A DNA stretch of 64,000 nucleotides from Carallia brachiata (Eukaryota; Streptophyta; Magnoliopsida; Malpighiales; Rhizophoraceae), in the NCBI GenBank assembly GCA_021464245.1, contig JADCRB010000038.1:1976110-2040109 (forward strand), written 5' to 3'. Of this stretch, positions 1-11,200 are shown in pieces. Positions within the stretch are counted from its first letter, which is position 1. The number at the start of each line of letters is the position of its first letter. Below the pieces are notes generated by a model. The model made no database searches. It had not been told where the DNA came from and worked only from the letters and a program-made list of their open reading frames with translations. Made by a program: the position numbers and the translations under genes.

Positions 1-1700
1 TGGCAAAGTGGAAGGCCTCATTGGAAAATGCAGTTGAGAATCAAGGACAGCTTAATGGCCAAATGGTCTTATCTCGACTCACCCTCAAAGTAATAGAGGT
101 GATTGTCCGTGTGAGTGGACCAATCTCAACTTGTGTGACATACCTTTCGAACAACATATTTAACATTTGTCCATGTGTCACTTTATTGTTGCTGAATTTC
201 TATATTAGCATCAACATACTGAGGTAAACGATTTAAAGAAAATCGCGCTCAAACTTTATGGTCGCCTTGAAGAATTAAGATGAGGCTTTGGAGATTACAA
301 GAAAAAGTAAGGCTGATATGGATTGCTCAATATCCATATAACCTGTGAGAAGTTAGATGTGAGATCTTATTTGGCGCTTTGAAGAGCGGTACTTGGAGAA
401 CTCAAGTTGGTTGCGTGAGAGCAGTTAAACTAAGATCTGTATGGTGAGTTATCAAAAAGTAAAGAAAATGATATATGCTCCAAGAAAGAGAAGACTCATC
501 ATAACACATGATTTGTACCATGTGTGTTAATTGAATGACCAATAAGCGAAGTGGAAGAATTAATCTCTACTTCTTCACTGTGTGAGACCCTTGAGGCAAT
601 AATATAGCTTTTATTTGTGCCATATGTTACTTGCAACTATATCTTGATCTATTGGTTTAATGATCGCTACTTTAACACGTTATTTACGGTCACGAAGGAT
701 TCCACTTTTCGGGCATGTCTAGGAAAGTAATTAAACTGACATTGATAGCTATCAATGTGGAAGGAAGACTATTGTTGTCAGTTATCAATCATATGTATTC
801 ATTGGCAGGCTAGTTAACTCATCTATTGAGAATTGAATATAACTATGAATACATAGTTAAGAAATGTGTCAAGTTTAGTTTTTGGAGGGATAAGGTAAAC
901 TGTGACTGATGTGACAAAATGAGTCTGGCGTATAACGAGATATTGTTATAATTGTCATTTTTTCCCTAAATGTAGTAATCGCTATGTTGTCTCTAACAGG
1001 CGTATAATTTGAGCTTCCAAGCGTAGGTGTACTCATAGGTCATATGACTTATTTACTGAGTATGAAAGGATGTTTGAGAAACTCAAATTGCAACAAGGTC
1101 GAATAATGATCCATCATGTGCGAGTGGGAGATATTAATTTATGGGTCCTGATATTCGCCCATGATTGGTTGATTATTTAACCCGACCTAATAATAAAGTT
1201 GGTAGTTAAAAGAATAACAGTTTCTCAAGGTAATTGCATACATAGTCTCCTCTTCCTCTGTTTTTCGGTAACCAACGCATAAAAAATAAACCAATATCAT
1301 AAAGAGAACAAAAAGTGAAATCCATTAATTGATCTCTATTCTATAATATTTATACTGTAGAAGTAAGAGTGATTTCCATAAATTTTTATCGTGATTTCAT
1401 TCTGATCTTAAGTTAATAGTATTTCCAAGAAGGCCAACGATTCATGTTAGATTCTAAATTAAGGAACAACTTCCAATTAAGATATTTATATTTTATAATC
1501 GATTTTTCTTATGAAAATCGATGCCTTTAATTTCCAATCAATTTCCAACACTTTTGTTAGCTTGAATTTTACTTCAATAGTATATCAAGATCTGTGCTTT
1601 ACATATCTGTTGTTCATAGATCGTCCATTTTACAAAATCATAGCAAAAAGGCACTTTGAACGGGCACCCATTTTCAAAAATGTTTACTGTTGATAGTTCA
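1..1700. other. intergenic, no gene recognised
   Basis: I see no supportable gene. The first about 100 bases have a short open stretch on the plus strand that stops early and matches nothing I recognise; the rest is AT-rich with stops in all frames. It may be old transposon or distal pseudogene sequence, but no terminal repeat or motif shows this. Confidence 0.4.
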
Positions 1701-1702
1701 TT

Positions 1703-3650
1703 TTGTTTCGTTATGGGTTGAAATCCCAGGGGAAATTAGCTCCAATGGCCGCATCTAAACATCGCAACAACACCAGCAACGGTCAGACCTGGAATATTGC
1801 TTTCAATTCAATGAAATTTGCTTACAATTCCAATTCTGCTGATGGGTCATTCTTTGCCAACCACGAAAGCCCATGTTCGAATTTGAAATCGCACAATTTG
1901 GGAGGTTTAAGCGATGGTTTTGACATGTTTGATGGTTTTCGAACGAATTTAAAGCAGTCAAATACAAGTAGCCATGGCGCTTCTTTTGGTTGTAATTCCA
2001 TTTTCTCGAATTCCAATTTTTCCAATGTGAAATTTTCATTCGATGATGATATATTTGGTTGGTCACCCTGCTGGAACTCTACTAATAATGATGACATTTT
2101 TGGGTCTTTTGCCATCAAACCACCAAGGCAGAGTGCACCGAATTTCGGCTCGAAATCGAAGAGTCCAAGCCGGAGTGGATCAGTTGGTTTCGATGATTTG
2201 ATACCGAGGTTTGGTTTAAGCAGCAGGTCAAACAAAGGGTATGGAAGTGAAATGCTTTTATTTGCACTTTTATGTTTGCCATTGGCCTGTACGACACTAT
2301 TAGGAGAATGTGCATTGTTTCGTAATTGGTTATGAGAATCTGTTTTGTGCCTTAATTGTTCAGCATTTCGTGCATAAAGCATGGAAGAATATTTTAGCAG
2401 TTGTTTTAGTGACATGGATCCTTACAGGAATGTTGATATTGTTTTTTAGTGGTCCAATCCCTGGCAATGTAATTGAACTTGGAGTAATATACATGTTGAT
2501 TGTAGAATTCTCTTAGTTTGCACATTTACGTAATCTTTTGAAGCTCATTCACTAATGTTTGGCATGATCAAAAAATGTGTTTGATGTGTTTAATACTCTT
2601 CTGACTCATTCTCCACGGGAAAATTATGGGACAGCTAAGTCCACCTTCACTTGAGCGGAGGACCATTTTGTGGTATTAGAAGAACTTCAACCACTACAAA
2701 GTCAACCCTCGTAACTCCACTTGAAGAATGCAGTAGGCTTGGTAATTTTAAAGGCACAAAAACTGGTGGCTCATCGAATGTTTCCCCACTATTGAAGCCC
2801 CTTCCAAAACCAGGACAAGTGTTAAAGGCAGAAAAAGGTTACTTTGCTTCCTTAGGTGGGACTAAAGGATGAATGACAATTCTTTTTATTTTTTCGTTTT
2901 CATTCTGTAGAAAACTTTGATAACAATAAGATGCTTTGTAATGTAGTTAAAAGTTCAGGTGTGTTTCCAATGGATGAACTTGAGGACTTTGCCATGGGTA
3001 GCGTATGAACTAAAGCAGATGGAAGCTCATATGATCGTCATGCGAGGGAAGGAGGGCGAAGACAAAGTGCAAAATCTAACAAACATAAAGAAGCTGAAGA
3101 TACAGCAAGACAGGCACAACACTTGAGTATAGTTGTTCTAGAATCCTTTTTTGGCATGGCCTCTCGATCCCCATTGTACCAAAGTGAAGGCCTATGTGTT
3201 TGGTAAGCACCATTCACGTGAAAAGGACACTTATTGTGATTGTGAGATCAAATAGCAATAGCATGATTATCTGATTCCCATGCCTTGGTGGGACCCTTTA
3301 TTTGATGCAAAGATAAATAGCAAAGGAAAGCCTGAAATGGCTCAGAGGTAGTCTTCTGGTGCCTCATCAGGCATCAATAAGGCTTCTTCCGCAACAAATT
3401 TAGACAATGAACTTGCAACAGTTTTTGGAGGTAAATTTATACGAAATATGTGCCTCCTTCATAGCAGTGCAAATGCTTAGGTGTTTCTATCTGTCATGCT
3501 AATATTTGTTTGATTACTTTTCTTCCCCAGAGATTTTCTATTCTCCGGGGAATTTGAGAAAGTTGAAGAAAACTCTGAAAAGACGAAGAGATAGACTAAA
3601 ACGTCACCAGAGGACACAGGATTGTCTGGTATGTGTAATTTTCCCGTATA
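1703..3650 (+). pseudogene. auxilin-like J-protein pseudogene, N-terminal and middle part only
   Basis: Plant auxilin-like proteins bind clathrin and recruit Hsc70 to uncoat vesicles. The first block (1703-2335) reads YGLKSQGKLAPMAASK, then Ser/Asn/Phe/Gly-rich sequence with DDDIFG, DDIFGSFA, KPPRQSAP and FDDLIPRFG, in the order usual for this family. After a gap, MDELEDFAMG appears near 2970, FGMASRSPLYQ near 3150 and DPLFDAKINSKGKPEMAQ near 3290-3345. NLDNELATVFGG follows near 3400, and SGEFEKVEEN then RLKRHQRTQ at about 3540-3625. The frame changes several times and in-frame stops interrupt it. An apparent intron (gtaaat...cccag, about 3430-3530) still separates two blocks, so this is a duplicated copy rather than a processed one. 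The C-terminal J domain with its HPD motif is not visible downstream. The family is fairly sure; lack of function is clear. Confidence 0.75.
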
Positions 3651-3659
3651 AATAATGCT

Positions 3660-4870
3660 CTTTTTTCTCTTCATTGCAGATAGACATGATATATTTATGG
3701 ATGGATGGAATTCGCTAATGCTTTTAAGTTATGTGAATGCCATAGGCTCATTTATGTCACCTTATTGGAGCAGAAGAAGGAAAAATACTACGTATGAGTT
3801 AACTGTTTGTCAATTATGATGCCAGAAAAATTTAAGTTGTTGAATGCAATGGGCTGTCTCTTCCGCATATCCTGGTTTAGCTATGCAAAAAAAATTCCTC
3901 GTTGAATTAGCCAACATCTGAGATTATAAGGAACTAAGTATTCCATGCTTTGAGCTTCGCCTCAATATACTGATGACATACTGTGGCCATTAATGCTTAG
4001 TTGCGTCTTCTTGCATGAGCATCTAAAGCACATTGTCATTATTCCTTTGTACTATTATTGAATATATTACTGCGCATCAGATGGTATTTGTGTTTCCCTT
4101 CACATTGAAATATCCGACTCTTTGAGATGCTGAAATTCTGTATACGCAAGCAAAAGTAGTTGCCGACATGAACCAACATGATCATCAAAGTCCACATGAG
4201 CAAGAATAGAGGCATGAAAGTAATGTTACATTAGAATTTCCATTTTGAGCATAAGCAGAAATCATAGCTGTCCATGGAATTTATGTTTTATTACACACTT
4301 TCACAAATATCTTCTCTGCTTCCTTAAAATCTTCTGGACTTGGCATTCAGGTCAACTAAGAAATTTCCAACCAGAGATTCTAAATCAGCTGTTGTCGCAA
4401 CAGCCTCCGAATGGAGTTGCTTGCCCATTTTCAAATCCGGTGTATTTCCAGGTGGACTCAACATGGCTGCAACGTAATTAATCAAGGTGTAGGATGTTCT
4501 TATGATGTGCTTTGTGTCTTGTGATCTCTTTTGATAGATGGGAACATTTCTCAAATTTTACTTTTTGGTCATTTAACTTTTTTCTTCCCTTATTAAGATT
4601 ATATTTGTCAATATTATTTTAATTTTTATTATTTTTTTTTACTCTGATTACAAGTATATTTAACTTTAATTTCATAATTTTTATGATGTTTGTATTAAGT
4701 GACTTAGCAAATAATTTCATAATTTTTTTAAATAAATGAATTAATTTCAGAATCAAATGCATGAGTAGCGCGGGTAGACGACTAATTATAAAACTAACAC
4801 AGTAATAAAGTAGGCATACTGAAATCAAAATTATGGGCTGAGAGAGAGTGTCCGCCTTTTAACAATAGAT
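3660..4870. other. AT-rich intergenic sequence after the auxilin-like remnant
   Basis: Where the auxilin J domain would be expected I find no matching residues. Open stretches near 4245-4554 on both strands are short and match no family I know. Nothing else is supportable. Confidence 0.4.
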
Positions 4871-4875
4871 TTTGC

Positions 4876-5027
4876 TAGTACAGTTATTTTTATTTTTTAT
4901 TTTATTATCGTTTATACGTGATATATATTAATTAATTATTAAAAAATTAAAAATTTACCTTTAAAGAGTGTTATGTTGATTTTTGATTAATAATTATAAA
5001 ATAAAAAATAAAAAGTAACTGTACATA
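4876..5027. repeat. short palindromic MITE
   Basis: The left arm begins GTACAGTTA and continues as a T-rich run. The right arm, read in reverse complement, also begins GTACAGTTA and follows the same T-rich pattern for more than 30 bases with few differences. The whole element is about 150 bp with no coding capacity. TA dinucleotides lie beside both ends but a clean target duplication is not certain, so the superfamily is open. Confidence 0.6.
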
Positions 5028-5029
5028 AT

Positions 5030-7160
5030 AAATTTTTCCACCAATTAATACTTTCAAGTTCCATGGAAACTTTTTGTTTTTGTTTTTTTTTTTAGCTATA
5101 AACATAAGTAAGAAAGAGTGGCACCTTAAATGCCTATAAGAAAGAATTGTATCATTTTCATCATGTTCAATGTGTAAGGACCGTTACACTGAAATTCTAG
5201 AAAACATACTCTTAGAACCAAGAAAATATTAAACAAATTGTTGATTTATGGGTCTAATTGATCTGTTACAATGAATTGACCCAATCTAGTAAAAAAATGT
5301 AAATTGAAAAGAAAATGAAAGAGAGTAGTCGGAAAGAGTTGTAACTCTCTCTACCTTAAAAAAGCTGAATGCAACTCCTCCCTCAGTTAGTGGAAAGAAA
5401 CAGACCAACGAAAAAAACAAAGACAGCTACATAGAAACGTCTCCTCTCATAAAGTCAACACATAGAGATTGTTTCATTAATTCTGAAGGTTAGAGGCTTT
5501 TCTATTGTAAAAATTAGGTGATATGTGATATACAGTGATATTATCCTGACAAGGCAAGAAGATATTTTTATCGTTGTCAATATTCAGTTCTCGATTCAAG
5601 CAAAAAGTCTATACGAGATAAGTCTTCCCTCTCTTCCCCTCATATTATACGTTCTACACAAACGAATTCATGACATTCATCTTGGAAAACGACATATCGG
5701 CTTTTAATACTATACGGATCAGCTCCAAGGAAAAGCGGAATTCACCCGTCTTATGTTAAAATATCTTCAAATACACTAATCACACTTAACAAAGAGAACC
5801 AATCTAAAACAAAAGAGTGGACTCACCACGTCAAAGACATGACCTGGTAAACATTAATTAAGAAGTTAAGATAAGGTTCTAAACAAACTTATTAGTGATC
5901 GCTTCATGAAGGATATGTTTTTGAATTGGGATTGAATTGCACTAATGACAAAGCTGTGTAAAAAAATTAAAATGTAGTTCCAACGTCAAGTGCTCAAATT
6001 TTTTTTAGATATCTTAGATCTTAACCAATTGATTTGGTGAGGAGAGATAGTTAAGGAAGTCAAATATTCCTACAAACTCGCGGCAACGTCAAGTGCTCAA
6101 ATGTAACATTTTATCATTCCTCATTTCTCGGGTCGACGCACCATTGCATGTGGAAGTCGCCATCCATCATCCGACAAATGTTTTTGTTAATGAAAGGGAG
6201 AGGGGAATATAATTAACTAGGATGATAGGACTTTAAATTTTTAATGATATAGGTAGCAGATGTGCTTAATAGTTATCTATAACAGAACCATTATTTCGAA
6301 AGTAACATATTCAATAGTTAAGAATCTAAATATTGATTTATAAGTTCAAGAATGAAATTTATAGAAAAAGAGAACTACTTCATTGTTTAATTCATAATTC
6401 AATGAATTTTTTAATAGACTAAAAAAATATGCATAAGATTTTATAAGAAATATGAGAACTTCCTTTGTGTAATTCATAACACAAAATATGCCATGACCAT
6501 TCATACAGTGATGTTTTTTTTTTCCCCCCCCGGTAGGGCCAACATAATAATGTCAAGAATTTGTGTAATAAAAATGAAAAAAAACACAGCAATAATCAGA
6601 AATCCAACAGCCGAAGCGTCTGGCTATTCTTGGATTTTCAGTTTTTTATTGGTTCTAATTTGTAAAGAAAGAAAAATTTTGGTAGGTATTATATCCAACC
6701 AACCTATGTATGATGTATGGACACAAATACAAGGATACTGACACGACAATACTGAAATATGTGAACTCTTAAAAAATTAGGATAGGGGTATGATATACAT
6801 ACATATCATATATGTATATATTTTAAATAATCTTAATAAATTTACTATTTTTAATATATAATTTGTAATAAGTATTATGTTATTTTACGTTAATTAGTAT
6901 TTTTTAAAAAAATTTAAAAGAGTGTATTACACATACATGTAACATAATATTTAATAAACTAAAAATTAAAGCAGTCGATATAATGGTTAGAATAAAAGAT
7001 ATCTATTGATTATTAGGTTTTTACTATCAAACTATTCATTGACATGTTTACTGGAAAAAAATTATTATGGATATGATCTTTAAAAATTTTGTAATTAATC
7101 TTCTATGTGTCTACATATTTCACATACTAATTAAGAATGTCTAACACATGTATTGCAAAT
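5030..7160. other. AT-rich intergenic sequence
   Basis: No gene is recognised. A 19-base direct repeat (caacgtcaagtgctcaaat) occurs near 5980 and again near 6085. A pyrimidine run that switches from T to C lies near 6514-6532. Open stretches are short and low-complexity. Confidence 0.4.
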
Positions 7161-7162
7161 AT

Positions 7163-7300
7163 AAAAAATGAAGATGTCCAGTAAAGGCATTCAAGGTCAT
7201 TCAAAGCCATGTTCAATTATTCATTTATTTTCGTAATCTCTGTAGGTTCTTTCTTTTTATCTTTTTATTCATTTAGTAATCAAAAAAAGTATCAAAATTG
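7163..7300 (+). repeat. third, partial copy of an unidentified coding-like repeat
   Basis: The stretch translates as MKMSSKGIQGHSKPCSIIH then a stop. It matches the end of the copy at 60480-60800, which reads KMKKSSKGTQNYSQ...SIIYF then a stop, and the following non-coding bases also resemble each other. It is therefore the 3' end of the same dispersed repeat. The family is unknown to me. Confidence 0.45.
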
Positions 7301-7683
7301 TATTTTTGAAATTTTTTTATTTTAATATTCTGGGTGTTACTGTTACTACGCTATGGACCATAATCAAGTCGTATGTATTTTCTAACCTTAAAAATACTTT
7401 TGTTAAGCACCTTAACCACTAGAGGATCAAGAAGATGAAGGAGAATTCAAGAAAAATTTTCACAACTCGCTAAAAACTACCATTGTACACAGGTCAAAGA
7501 GACAAGCTTGCATACCCACGTAAAAGAGAGACCTTATCAAACCACCCAAATTGGACAAAGCATTTGATTCCTCCAAGACATGAAATTATGAAAACAATTG
7601 CCTTATCACCAACTTGCATCATCTGCAGGATTGGCTGAGGCGGCAGCTACACTATTAATAATGCAATATATATATGCACTCTA

Positions 7684-9917
7684 CTACAAGGCACAAACAA
7701 AATCACCGCCTGTCTCTATGTCATCCAAGTCAGCTTCAGCATCTATTTCATCAAGATCCATGCTGCTACCAAGAAGCTGTCTACCTAATATGGGCCCCTC
7801 TCCAGGCTTCCTTGCCTCCTGTACAATAGCTAATACCTCTTCAATACTTTGGGATGATTCTTCTCTCTTATCATCATTCTGCAAGCCACTTCCCCCCTCT
7901 TCCATGAACTCTACAGGCATGTTCTTTACAAACCAAGGATGATTTTTGATTTCTGGGATGGTCATTCTCTGCAGGAACCATTTTATTATTTTTTTTTTTT
8001 TGCAGTAAGATAAATGATTAATATGTAAAAAAAAAAGTTGCACAAAATTTTTTTATTGGAACCTTTTCGGAGTCAGCCACGAAAATTCGAGAAAGAAGGT
8101 GTTTACACTCCTTGGAAATTCGAACGTAATCAGGAATTGAGTAGTGAACGCTGAGAATCCGCTGCCACGAGCAAAATAAGCTATTTTATCAAATCTTATC
8201 AATAATAATAGGCCCATTGAATTTAATTCCGCAACTAACCTGAATTGTTTTCCTGAAGTTCCTTGGATCTTCAAGATCTTCAAAGGGATAAGCACCAACA
8301 AGCATGACATACAAGGTAACCCCACAAGACCAAACATCTGAAATCTACATATTTCACAATCAATCAAAAGAAAATAGCGTTGCTGGATTTTAGGTGACCA
8401 AACAATTAATACCTTCCCATCATATTCTTTTCTGGACAAGACTTCTGGTGCAATGTAGGCAGGTGTTCCCACTGTAGACTTGGGTTGAGAATGCAATACA
8501 GAGGACTACATAAGATGAGACAAATTGGTCAATAATTTGGTGGTTTATTCGTTTGTCATATGTTTCAAATTGTTAGTGAATTCTTTGCCTTGGAATAGCC
8601 GAAATCGCATATCTTAAGACGTGGATCTGAACTTCCATCCAGTAATGTATTTTCCAGCTTAAGATCTCTATGACAAATTTGCTGCAACAAAATTGAGTCG
8701 TTAATTTTATCTACATGTGCGAGATGTATAGCACAAATTGGACATTGGACACGGTTGGCTCGAGATTTTGTACCATGGAATGGCAGTAACTGACTCCTGA
8801 TATGAGTTGTTGGAAGAAATATCTTGCCTGACATCAATTTTTACATAAGCAGGAAATTCAAAAGAAAATTAATGAATATGTCAACAATTGAAAATAGAAA
8901 AACGATCTGTTGATTTTTTTTCTAGTGTACATACCTCATCTTCACTGAATCTACCAGCATTACATATTCTCTCAAAAAGTTCTCCTCCAGCAGCATATTC
9001 CATGACTATAGCTAAGTGAGTTGGTGTCAGCAGGACCTGCACATAGCACAAAGTACAATTCTCAAGAGTTATTATTTTTGCAGCAGGGGCCAGGATCACT
9101 TGGAAGCATTTAAGTGAAAGTTTAGACTTTTGAAATACAATTTCTTCTTCCTAACAATATTGATGCATCTACAAACTTATAGGCATCATTTGGTGAATCC
9201 CACAAATTTGTTTCTTTTACTAGAAAATTAAAGCTTCAGATTAAACCATTTTGTTTTTATTTTAATCTTCAAGGAAATGGACTGCAATAAATAACCAGGC
9301 TTTCGTAGGAAGCTCCATGATTTGCATATACCATCAAGCGCAGAGAGGGGAAAGGAGAGATGCAGACTAACCGCAAAATATACTCTGTACAACAACAATG
9401 GTGCCAGAACAGAGCATTTTTGGTGTTTTTATTTTTATTTTTATTTTTTTCTCAGTTTAATAGCAAAACTTTGGTAAATTTACTAATTAATCATTAAGAG
9501 GAAAGACCTTATACAAATTCTTGTAAGAAACAATAAATACTATCAAAGAAGAAAGAACACTATGGCAATGTATACCTCCTTGAATCTGATTATATTGGGA
9601 TGCTTCAATGACCTGTGGTTCATAATCTCCCTCAGCACATGCTCATCAATCTGAAAAACCAAAAATATCACAAACTTAATCCAATCACAGGATGAAGCTG
9701 TTGGATGAACTGGGAAAAGAGACAAAAAATCAACAATCCACTTCAATAAATAATCTAAGTAGAAGAGCATGGACTAGTAGAAATCTCAAAAGATCACCTT
9801 CTGGCCTCTCTCAATATATTTGACAGCATAAAGCTCACCACTCCTTTTGTCTCTAGCCAGCTTAGCGACACCAAAGTTTCCTGACCCAATATCTTTCAAT
9901 ATCTCATAATCTTCCAT
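7684..9917 (-). CDS. SnRK2: SnRK2 serine/threonine protein kinase, subgroup II type (9 exons, 341 aa)
   Basis: Exons, in coding order: 9917-9798, 9650-9576, 9036-8935, 8827-8774, 8681-8589, 8505-8413, 8344-8240, 8161-8063, 7968-7684; all phases agree. SnRK2 kinases phosphorylate transcription factors and channels in abscisic-acid and osmotic-stress signalling. Visible are the glycine loop GSGNFGVAK (11-19), lysine K33 in [14 protein letters not shown] (121-128), DFG (143-145) and the activation loop [13 protein letters not shown] with S158, equivalent to the activating serine of OST1. The C-terminus is acidic and ends SGDFVCAL-like (GGDFVCAL), as in SnRK2.7/2.8 and cereal SAPK1/2 and PKABA1; hence subgroup II, although subgroup III cannot be fully excluded. 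The 341-aa length is normal. Intron 5 uses a GC donor (AAG|gcaaag). The start is the first ATG, just before the conserved [11 protein letters not shown]. Confidence 0.95.
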
Positions 9918-10714
9918 TGCCCAAAAAAAAAAAAATAATGAACAGGCCAGGCGTCTTTTATCTCTCTTTTTATTATGTACTGCAAGCCTAACTTCCAAGC
10001 TTTCCCTCTCCCTTTACGTCTCTTATTCTTTCATTCCTCGTCTCAACTGGTTGTTGGATCCTTTTACTTTTTCGTTTCTCTTGTTGCAGCTGTCTCTTCA
10101 CTGATTTGTATGCGCCGAGAACTTCGGGCTAGTTTTCAGGCCCAGGAGTGCTGCAAAGTATTGTGGTGGGGCTGCTCATGGCAACGTCAATGGACTGTCA
10201 AATTTTAGGCCATTAGGAAAGTCTTATTGGTTGGAAGGTAGCGGAAAAGCAACGCCGTCAACGGAGACAAGCAATAATTATACATGGAATGATCGTACAC
10301 GTTACAATTCCAGGCATCCCCGTCGCCTTAGCCTGTGCTTGTTTTTTCTGAAAGGACTTACTATCGTTGGTTCTTCTTAAAAAGTTGATAGAAAACTATC
10401 AAAGAAAAAAAATAAATAAAGCGAGATCTATACATAATTTTGACTGATTTAGAGACAGTTAATACCTTAATCCCTAAGTATGTGATGTGGTGGACAATAA
10501 GTAAGATGGTTCTCACACTATTTATAAATCTAGTGATTATAAATCTAGTGAAAGATATGTACGAATGAACAATAATTCATGTGGGGACAATAAATGGTGA
10601 GTTAGAAGACTTTTCCATTACTATTGGTCTATACTAGGTGTCAGTTCTATGCCCTTTTTTTTTTCTTTCGTATTAGTCATGGATGTCTTGATCAGTTATA
10701 CTTAAAAAAAAAAT
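9918..10714. other. SnRK2 upstream region
   Basis: This holds the 5' flank of the minus-strand kinase gene. An ACGTGT core, the ABRE-like motif bound by bZIP factors, occurs on the gene strand near 10293-10299. That would suit a stress-responsive gene, but one core is weak evidence. I see no clear TATA box and no other gene. Confidence 0.35.
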
Positions 10715-11200
10715 GTGTCACGTAGTATGTTATTTACAGGTAATATCATCATTGTAGAAGAGATTGTGGAGGAGTTTGATTACAAGCTAAAAGTTTGGCG
10801 AGACACTCTAAAATCTAAAAGTTTTAGATTGAGGCTTATAAAAACCCCATATATACATTGCAATTTCAGTGATACTAAGAGTGCAGTGGAGCGGATCATT
10901 GGCCTAAATGGGGTAACTATCACACGTTGGGACTTATTTTGTTACTTAGGTTCTATTATTTAGGGGATGATATGGAGGAATTATGAGCTTCATAGGATTA
11001 TGTCTGATTGGATGAAATAGAGATGAGTACATAGAGGGTAGAGAGAGAGGTAAATCTAAATTGATTTGAGAATCTATAGTTAGAAAAGTTTTAGAGCAAT
11101 AGGTCTTACAACTAATTCCGTGCATAACAGAATGAGATGACAAGAATAGATTTATATAACAAACTCTAGTTTAATTTAAGATTAGGGCTTTATTGTTGTT
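10715..11200 (+). mobile_element. RTE-type LINE fragment, end of reverse transcriptase
   Basis: The open stretch carries EFDYKLKVWRDTLKSKSFRL, then a KT-x-YIHCNFS segment, then GLNGVTITRWDLFCYLGSII. These match the thumb and connection region following the FADD motif in plant RTE LINEs (usually ELWRxTLESKGFRLSRxKTEYM, then YLGSII). Downstream, broken by stops, are DWMK, an RGRERGK remnant of the RGRGRPKKTW block and a degraded WRRRIHVADP-like tail. The 5' end and catalytic core are missing, so this is a dead, 5'-truncated insertion. Confidence 0.75.

Noticed and set aside
1511..1693. Open frame of 60 codons before the auxilin-like remnant
   Set aside because: No codon bias or motif, and not in a frame continuous with the auxilin-like block.
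7598..7942. Plus-strand open frame of 114 codons
   Set aside because: It is the exact complement of SnRK2 exon 9, whose residues match the family; the plus frame is a shadow.
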